Shown here piece after piece: positions 56,201 to 64,000 of a stretch of 64,000 bases of DNA. This stretch comes from Rhytidiadelphus loreus (lineage: Eukaryota; Streptophyta; Bryopsida; Hypnales; Hylocomiaceae), in the NCBI GenBank assembly GCA_947034895.1, contig OX344762.1, forward strand, positions 11,351,501 through 11,415,500, written 5' to 3'. Below the pieces are notes generated by a model. The model did no database searches. It saw only the letters and a program-made list of their open reading frames with translations, and had not been told where the DNA came from. The position numbers were made by a program, and so were the translations under genes. The number at the start of each line of letters is the position of its first letter. The stretch's first letter is position 1.

Positions 56201-59200
56201 AGGTAATACAAGCACGATACAATTCATGGAAAGGCCTTCCTATGATCACCTACTTTTACCAACCTACTTTCCACAAGGTGCTTATGTCACTATCCAAAAT
56301 AATCAGATCAAAACTTTTCAATACTTTCAATGAAGTGAATGAGGATGTCTTCCCTTCATTGTCCTACTTATTTACCATCTCCTCATTGTACAACCCCCAT
56401 GTTTGCAGTCCAAAAAAACACTGAAAAGGTCTTACTTACTGTTATGAACATACAGTATGTGCGCACTCAAACTACTGCCATAAATATGTTCACACATTGT
56501 TCATTTGATTGTTGTTTTTTCCCTTTTATTTCTGTTTTTTTGTTTTTCTTAGCAAGAGTAGAGCATCATTAAATATAGAAGGAAATGTCAATATTGAAAT
56601 GCATTTCTAAGTGAATGAAGAGGACTATCAAAAGGTGGTACAATGTGGGCTCAAAACCAGTTGCTGGTTCAGGTGTTACCGTATACACAGCCTGGAATGA
56701 ATACTGTGCAAACTCCCAAAGACCACGATACGTTGCAAATGGGGGAATGATCTGTAAAGCAGTGACAACCCTCCCTGCCCGAAGCAGGATGTCGGATTCC
56801 TTGTATCAGCATATTTTGAAAAATAAAATAAAAATCGAACAATGATAAAAGTTGACCAACACAACAACTTTATGCAGCCGCTATTCTACTTCTAAAAAGA
56901 GCAAGTTGCAGAGGAACTTTTTCATTATGAGCCAAAGAATTCTCAACTTTGAGTAAAAAAGAAAAGAAAAAAGAAGAGTCAACTTACTGCTAGTGTTCAA
57001 GTCCACAACAAAATTCTGGAAGAAGAAGCTGCTGAGTAGTCCACTTCCAAACACGTACAGATAGCCCACCACTGCCACCCAAGTGTCAGAAAGCATTATA
57101 GCGTGTGAGTCACGCACTAGAAAAGCGGTCCGAGATGGACCTGAAAGCCTTTTCTTTCAATTCCAAAGAAGTAAGAACTTTTCAACTAAAAGAGGTTATC
57201 TAAGCGATCATGTTTTAACAACCAAACAGAACTTGTGGAATGAAAATTTATAGGTATTGAAACAATTGCACAAAAAGTAGACCTGTACTTCATTTGGACA
57301 ATCCAATCTCACATCCCATTATATTCAAACACAAAATCTTTCCCACCGGCACTAAAGACTGAGAATAAAGTTGACAAGCAAACCTGTAGCAGTTTTGACA
57401 TTCCGGAAAACATTGGATAACAGGAAGCTGAACGAAATAATCATGTTGACATAGAGAAAGTAGAACACAACTTGTAAGCTGTATGAGTTTTTTGTAAAGA
57501 AATTCAGCCCTGCAAGACCATCACACCAGCTCTGGATAAGCTTTAAGCAATAGTAATATCATGTGGTTTAGGGTTTAGGGTTTTGGTGACAGATTTGAAG
57601 AAAACAGGTCAATGCGCGATATAAGCACAGATCCTTGGATTAAAAGATGCACTAAAGAAAAATTGACCATTCTGTTGAAAAAACAGCAATGAGCAAGAAA
57701 GAAGTTATATTCACTTACGAATGATGGAACCAAATATGATGAAGCAGATCATGTAAAGACAGAAGATACTCAAATAATATATGTAAGTAATTCCCCAGTA
57801 AGCGCTATCCCCGAGGCCATGCATTTTCATCATCATCCGGAGATGATACTGCTTCTCATACACCAGTGCAGTCAACACCACCTAAACCATATCAAACACC
57901 AAATTTGTCATGGGTGCGCGTTAAGCGTAAATTCTTATCATTCAAGCAGTTTTTGCACAAAAATAATATCGGGAAACCTTCTACCTCCTCCTCTAGCTCA
58001 TATGAGAAGCATAGTGACTATAGTACCATTGACGGTTGTATAAGTAAAATGGCTTTGTGCCAACCAAGTTTACAAGAAAATGTTAGTTTGTGCTTATTTA
58101 CGTGTTTCAGAATTGAAGACAGTTTTGAGCTGTTTTGAGATTCGAAATGTGCCCATTTCGAATCTGGAAGCATCAACTAGATCATAGCTTAATTGCTTTC
58201 AAGGAAAGGAAATCAAATCAAATCAAAATAAATAAACTTCAGGTAAGGGAGCTTACAGGAAAGAGGAATCCCAAAACCCACATATAAAATAGGGGTCCGA
58301 TCAGCGACGAGAAATCAAGCCGTAATTGTGTGTTGGGCTTCGGCATTTCTTTCACAAACAGTAATGGTAAATCTGTCACTGACCCCGCCTTCAAGCGAAG
58401 GAAGGCTTGCGTCGCCTACAAATCCCACATAAGTTATACATCCAGCAGGTTGAACAACTTGAACACCAACAGACATCAAAATATAAGAGCTGAAAGTGAA
58501 ATTCTCCTCTAAATATCAAAATCGTCCCATCTTTTTTTTTTCCATTAAAGAAGTGCAGTCTTTCTGTTAACAGACGCTAAGATACTACACAGACAAAGTT
58601 GCCACTATTCCTACTTGGTTCTGTAAACCACTCGTATGCAACAGTATGTGCATTTATGTTCCTTTTTCATTAAACCCTAAATCTTCTCTCATTGTATCTT
58701 TATGTAAGAATGGAAAAATGGGCACCATCCGCAAGTAACCTATCAAGGTTCTCATTATTCTTTAGCCATGGCAGGCAGCATTGCTCTCTTTTCTATTTAC
58801 AGGTGATAAGAAAGTGCACGGACAAAGTAAAAAAGTTCTACAACCACTCATGTACAATCTTATGAATTTCATGCTTACATCATTTTCCTTTTTGCGTGTC
58901 TCAACCTTCTTGTCGTTGTATCTTTATATAAAGAACGGGAAGAAGGGCATCATGGATACCCAAGACTGACTTAAGCATCATGGTGAATCAGGGTGTCCCC
59001 TGAAGAATTGGTTATGCTTACAACAAGGCCATGAAAAAGTGCGAAACACTTCTTCACCATTCAAGGGATAGCCAAGGGAGACTAACCATGTTCAAGGCAC
59101 GAGAGATGCGGATCAGATTGGAAGGGCCTTGCCCAGTTCGGTTGGCATAGGTATCATTGTACCAAATGTTCACATCAAACAATGCTGTATTTGTATTCCC

Positions 59201-61873
59201 AAAGTCATAAGCTGCAACAACAATCCAACCCAAAATTCAGTTCACCAAATTTTTTGTTAAAAGTGCACAAGCTCATCCACACGGGTTTCTCGACTTGTTT
59301 CTGCTCTCATTATCCCATTCCAAGTATACAACCAACCTTCAATACTACATCCATTCATTCCATTGTGCTTCTAACATGGTGATTACTAACAGCTCCTTTC
59401 CACTCTCTTTGATAATCGTGTTGTTGTTTTTTGCTAAAAAAACGCTTTATGCAAAAACTACATTATCAGAATTTAAGCGTAATGCACGTCTAGCGAATGT
59501 GGTGGAGTTCTATGAAGCTAGCATCAACTGGAAGGATTGTCGATTTTGTTAAATTGGCACAATTCTGGGCACCAAGCTAGCGCCAACATGGGCCTTGAGC
59601 ATGATCTGGCACTATTCCTTGGTGTCCAAAGACCACCCTTTCTACTAGTGGTTGCTAATGGTGGTGGGTTTAGGGTTTATCCTTTGCAAGTTGCGACAAG
59701 TGTGGATCACATCAATTCAAGCCCTATCAACAGGAGGCAGAAACAAAAAGAGATTTACCAACAGGGACTTCGTCGAATTCTCCTTGACGATTGCCCTTTC
59801 GATAGCCTTTGTAGAGTGCAGAGTTCACCGAGGAAGCATTGCCGCGCCACAATGGTTTTGTTTCCAAGCATGTAAAATCTGCGTACAACTCAATGCAAGG
59901 TACATATCAATTCTGAGAGTCCCAAGAAACGAGAAAAATTGAAGACCTGTGGAATTCCCTCAATAAGAGCTCAACATGGACTCAAAGGGTCGATCGAAAA
60001 TACCCTAAACCAAGACTTTCAGTAAAATTAGGAACTTTTAGAGAAACGTTTAGAGAACCTCATAAAGTGATTTTCCTCGTGGTTCATTAAGAGGTCTCCC
60101 AAGTCCCAACGTGGTCCTGGCCTCTTCTTGAAAGATTCTCTTCATGAAACAGTTTACTTTTACTGAAAACCCGCCTGTTGCTAAACATAAAACAATTCAA
60201 GATCAAGAGCAGAAAGGAGTGGGTGGACAGGGGCAGACCTTGACTGAAAGAATATCCTACGCCAGCAGTGAATGAAACGTTGAAGTCACTCAACCCCGCA
60301 CATGTGGGCCGAAGGATGTCCGTCGGCTGGGAGGAAGTAAATGCCGACTCGATCAGAAGATTCCCGTACGTAATTGTATCTGAACCCTGTAAGATAAATA
60401 TATAGTCAATGCACTTCATCTAAATTCCAAACAAAGCACTCCTGCGCAAAAGCAAGGAGATGACACAACATGAACCGTAAACCCTAAAACATCCACTCGT
60501 GAGAAAAAAAACAATTTAAAAAATGTTGTAAATCTCCACAACAAGTTTAGAACTTACAGCAACGTGACCGGATTCTCTAACCCTCTAAAAATCCACTTGA
60601 GAAGGGTAAGCACACGCAGATTTCAGTTATTCAAACATTTCGATAGAGAAAAAACTTACCACGACGACCGAAGCAAGCGAATACAACGGGTCGGAGATGC
60701 TTATGTTTCCACCAGTACCCAACAGGTAGCTCGCCATAGCTGGGCATCACAGAAAAAATTGTCAAAACAACAGCCAAAAACCTCCTGCACATGGAAATCT
60801 TAACTGCAGTAGTAAAATTCATCGCCAGGGGCTGTCAGAGTTGGAGACTTGGATGCAATTTCAAACTTTGTCAAAATTCGCAATTCCTGCAACGAGATTC
60901 CCCCTTTCGTTCGAAAATCTGGCCATCCCGGCCCAAGAATCACGTCTGAAAAGCACTAGGCCTCTAGTAGTCCTTCCCGTTACGTTGCCGAAATCCACAG
61001 GGAGAATGATCTCTGGTTCCCGGATTGCCATTCCCAGTTTACACTGTTGCCAACAAGGAAAATTCGTGCCACTCATTTTCACCGTTTGCCCCTTTTCCCT
61101 GATTTCCCCGTGCCCAGTGCAAAATCCTCTGAGAAATTTCTGATATTGCCTTAACGGAAGCAAGGATAATCTCCCTGTGATCGCCTCCTTTTCAGAGCAC
61201 AAGACAGCGCTACTAAGTGGCAATACTTCGCGAAGACATTCTAGGTCCGAATTTGGAATTTTTACAACAGAGATTCGTGACTGATATCGTAAACTGTGAC
61301 ACACCGACAAGGCCATTTTCTCTCCAGATTCCTCCGAAATGCTAATTACACTTGCTCTGAGTGAAAGAGACGCTTACCATCAGCGGCGGTGCGGTTGCTG
61401 CCGGTGTACGGAATGGTCAAGGCGCACGTACCCGCCTCCCTGCAAGCGGATCCGTTCTGCGTGAGGTCCGGAAACGCGTCGCTTTGCGTGGCGCGGTACT
61501 GGGGCCCTGGGACTTGCAGCACGGCAGGCCATGGCGTGGGGTTGGCAATCCCGCAGAAGGGTGCCTGGTCCGAGGTCGAGTACTGGATGCCGCACACCTT
61601 CACGGGCGTTGGTCCGCCGTTCGGGTTGGGCTCGTTTTCGCACCCGCACTTGAAGTCGTCGCCCAGGAGGTTGTTGATGACGATTTGAATCACCGCCAGG
61701 AGAATGCAAAGGAAAATAGGGAAAAACACCAGACAGCAGTTGGTTCGCCAGTTGCGTTTCTGGAAGGTCAGGTTCTTCCGGAACAGCGCATTCGCTTGCG
61801 TCTTCCTCGCGGTGGCTCGCTCGGCTCCTCCTACGGTTCGGCCGCTCTCCGGATCCGCCGAACGACCATTCAT
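53284..61873 (-). CDS. ABCA: Half-size ABC transporter, subfamily A (ATH/AOH type)
   Basis: Plant ABCA half transporters have one membrane domain and one ATPase and are linked to lipid movement at endomembranes. I joined 18 exons on the minus strand (977 aa): 61873-61378, 60739-60660, 60386-60239, 59878-59759, 59211-59087, 58415-58257, 57881-57719, 57509-57384, 57071-56988, 56774-56680, 56083-55766, 55470-55270, 55115-55006, 54865-54781, 54617-54489, 54280-54175, 54046-53958 and 53583-53284. The N-terminus has ANALFRKNLTFQKRN and a first membrane helix at about 47-69, then a cysteine-containing luminal loop. More helices run from about 360 to 610 (SSLIGPLFYMWVLGFLFP; EKQYHLRMMMKMHGLGD). ATPase motifs are intact: Walker A GPNGAGKT (693-700), Q-loop CPQHD, signature YSGGMKRR (about 794), Walker B VVYMDEPSTGLDP (814) and the H-loop THSMEEAE. 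It ends AWGLSDTTLEDVFIKV then a short tail. No break is seen. Confidence 0.95.
56159..56186. repeat. Interstitial telomere repeat (CCCTAAA)n
   Basis: Just under four perfect plant-type telomere units lie in the ABCA intron between exons 10 and 11. A second short tract in the opposite orientation (TTTAGGG) lies at 57567-57582, in the intron after exon 7. Both suggest telomere-sequence insertion at repaired breaks. Confidence 0.9.
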
Positions 61874-62830
61874 CGCTACGATCGCAAAATCCAGACGGAA
61901 GAACTAAAACCTCCGATTCTTCGATCCTAGAAGGCAAGACATGTTCTAAGAAAATCTAAAAGAACGTACACCACGAACTCGAAATGAGTTCTTCGCTTTA
62001 TCCTTTCTTCGCTTTTTCCGCCTCAAGCTTCAAAGGACGTTAACCAATCGATCCCCTAATCCCTACTCGCTGACTAAGTTAGATGCGTCCCGAGCTCCAG
62101 AATGCGACCCAACATCTGAAAACACGTACCGACACACAAGTAAGTGCGAATCGAAACCTGAGTCAAAAGTTTCGACACAATGCTACTGTCGAGTCGATGT
62201 ATGGAGAGATCGATCGACGATTCCCGAGTGACCCCACTTGGGTGCGAGACGAGACCTGCAACGCCTCCCTGCGAGCTTGGCGATCGCCGAGTGAACAGTG
62301 GAATATGGGATCGGTATTCATGGAGTCATGAACGCACCAGGACCCGCTTTTGCTGATGCAACCAAATCCCGAGGTGGGTCCCCGGATAATGTTGCCAGTT
62401 GCGTGTCCCGACTAACTGATCGAGGAATCCAGCAAGAATTTCATTCATTTAAATAAGAAAGAGTTTGTCGTTGTCAAGCTAAACTAGTCGCGTCGACAAC
62501 GCGCACGATTATCGGCTGGGGGAGTGAGCAAGGAACCGAAAGCAGTCAAAATCGATCGAGCGGGGCTTCCTGGAAGCTGGAATTCTCGATCGGTGGTCAG
62601 TCCCCAGGCACGTCGCAGATGGAATTGTGGCGGTGAAGACCGCCGGGATGGATCAGCTAGCTAGCTACTACCACACAGGCGCAACGGAAGCACGTCATGG
62701 GACAAGATCGAGCAAGCCGCACACTCAGTCGGTGAGCCCATTTCTATCACATCCTCAGATCCTCTGTTTTCTCACTCGACACCGCTCTGGGACAAAGGTA
62801 GGAGGTCCATAAATCGCCCACGTAAGACTG
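61874..62830. other. GC-rich upstream region of the ABCA gene
   Basis: This is the probable ABCA promoter and leader. It has short palindromic runs (gatcgatcgac near 62210 and ctagctagctac near 62660) and short open frames on the + strand with no recognised domain. Composition then drops sharply to AT-rich repeats at about 62830. Confidence 0.5.
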
Positions 62831-63139
62831 TAAGAGCCAAAACAAAATTTGGGGGAGGTGAAACTTCTTGAAATATTTTTCAGTAAATTTTCCTTGAAAG
62901 ACAAGTGGAATTTGCATTTAACCCAAGTCGTTTCATATTTTTTGGAGCTTTGTGGAATTAGTTATGAAATTTTGAAGTTGAAATGGCGTAGGGCTCTAAA
63001 ATCTTCCACCTCCTGAAATGTACGTTGTTTCTATACTGCTGAAGGCTACGAAAAAGCAACATGTACAGATAGTGTACATTTGAAGAGGACTGGTGGCTGA
63101 TTTTAGAGCCTTTGTGCTTTTTGAACCTCGTACCTTAAG
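62831..63139. other. AT-rich spacer, nothing recognised
   Basis: This is short AT-rich DNA between the ABCA upstream region and two TTAA elements. It includes aaatggcgtagggct, a faint echo of the dispersed repeat at 6018-6262. No gene was seen. Confidence 0.5.
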
Positions 63140-63365
63140 TTAACCCTTAAACGCTTTGATCCTTTTTTTAAATTTTGGTACACTTTTGCTTATATCTTTG
63201 CACAAAAATATCATTTACCACAATTTCATGAAATGGGTCATTAAGAAAGGTTGTTTTTTCAACATTCAAGTCATTGGATGAATGAGAAGTTGGTTGGACT
63301 AAACAGTGCCTAGAAGCCCTCTATTCATCGTTCAAAATATGGACATTGAAGCACTTAAGGGTTAA
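63140..63365. mobile_element. TTAA-flanked inverted-repeat element 9 (226 bp)
   Basis: The left end is TTAA-CCCTTAAACGCTT and the inverted right end is TTAA-CCCTTAAGTGCTT, 11 of 13 identical. Flanks outside TTAA differ. It is non-coding. It is followed after 13 bp by another member. Confidence 0.82.
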
Positions 63366-63378
63366 TGGCAACTTTATA

Positions 63379-63746
63379 TTAACCCTAGAAGTACGTGGTC
63401 AAGGTAGTGACCAAAATATTATAATTATTGGATGAATGGGTGCATTCTTTGTTTCTTTAGTTAACAAAAAAGTCACCCATTAGACCTTTTTAGGTCTATA
63501 GGGTCCTTAATTCTAGAACAGTAAGCTAATCATTGTGGAAATCATCTTTTGGGGTATCATGTGAATCATTTGCTTAAAAGAAATCAAGAGCACTTGATCA
63601 TTGGAGGCCAAACTATTGCGCAAGCCCTCTCATTTTCACACAAAATTCCAAAGATAAACATCTACACTTTTGTCTTACATAGAACAATTCTCTATCATTC
63701 ATCGAATACTTTTAGGCTGTGAGTCATTGCAAGTTTAAAGGATTAA
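63379..63746. mobile_element. TTAA-flanked inverted-repeat element 10 (368 bp)
   Basis: The left end is TTAA-CCCTAGAAGTACGTGG and the inverted right end is TTAA-TCCTTTAAACTTGC. The ends are more diverged, but the interior shares gtggaaatcatc, cgtgtgaatc-like and ctatcattcat phrases with the element at 47889-48120. Confidence 0.6.
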
Positions 63747-64000
63747 CCCTAATGACTCAAGTGACCATTTTCTAGTAGTTGTCATTCTTTTTTGAGCTTT
63801 CCGTTTCCAAATTTTGAGGTATTTTTTCAATATTTTTTTGTATTTAAGAAATAGACTGCATTATGAATCCAATGGCAGTAGTTTCATCAAATTCGGAGTT
63901 GAACTCTACCTTGTGGAATTTTTAAAGTTGAATTGTATAGTGTAGTTTACAGCTCATTTTGGAGGGGGGTCAATTTGGGCGTGGACTAAAAATTCAGTTG
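63747..64000. other. AT-rich DNA to window end
   Basis: No gene or recognised repeat end is visible. Confidence 0.5.

Noticed and set aside
62083..62331. 82-residue + strand frame upstream of ABCA
   Set aside because: No recognised domain; it lies in GC-rich promoter-like DNA where chance frames are common.

Overview
The window is nuclear DNA of a plant. The genes have spliceosomal GT-AG introns and plant-type telomere motifs (TTTAGGG/CCCTAAA), and two gene types are plant-specific: a phytolongin and an ABI3/FUS3/LEC2-type B3 transcription factor. I cannot name the species. GC-rich coding islands sit in very AT-rich DNA packed with small DNA transposons. A land plant is well supported. A seedless lineage (moss, liverwort, hornwort, lycophyte or fern) is only a guess from protein divergence.

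Genes in order: SmB spliceosomal core protein (+, 2992-3894); a tentative three-exon ORF of unknown function (+, 4272-4740); a phytolongin (+, 15638-17387, 3 exons); a WDR25-type WD40 protein (-, 33051-30273, 6 exons); an AFL-type B3 transcription factor (-, 37355-34177, 6 short exons, one GC-AG intron); a short type III J-domain protein (+, 43377-44852, 5 exons); the mitochondrial LYR protein ISD11/LYRM4 (+, 48880-49125, one exon); an unknown small basic protein (-, 50605-50138); and a half-size ABCA transporter (-, 61873-53284, 18 exons, 977 aa). I joined the exons by hand. Reading phase is kept across every junction, and the conserved motifs fall where the families need them. The genes are unrelated housekeeping or regulatory genes, as is usual for plants, and there are no operons.

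The intergenic DNA holds the most unusual content. At least eight small elements (about 0.2-1.3 kb) begin TTAA-CCC(C/T)T and end A(G/A)GGG-TTAA. They look like copies of one non-autonomous family with piggyBac- or Kolobok-like ends and TTAA targets. The inner bases of the two ends tend to agree within a copy while differing between copies. Other elements are two inverted copies of a hAT-like MITE with 8-bp target duplications (one nested in a TTAA element), a Tourist-like MITE flanked by TTA, an Emigrant-like MITE with a 91-bp tandem array just upstream of ISD11, a MITE with an internal minisatellite, a candidate Helitron 3' end, a DDE transposase pseudogene, and an LTR-retrotransposon fragment (LTR, tRNA-iMet primer site, gag) whose gag is folded into a palindrome.

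Coordinates were read by eye and may be off by a base or two. Repeat identities and family assignments were not tested by database search.
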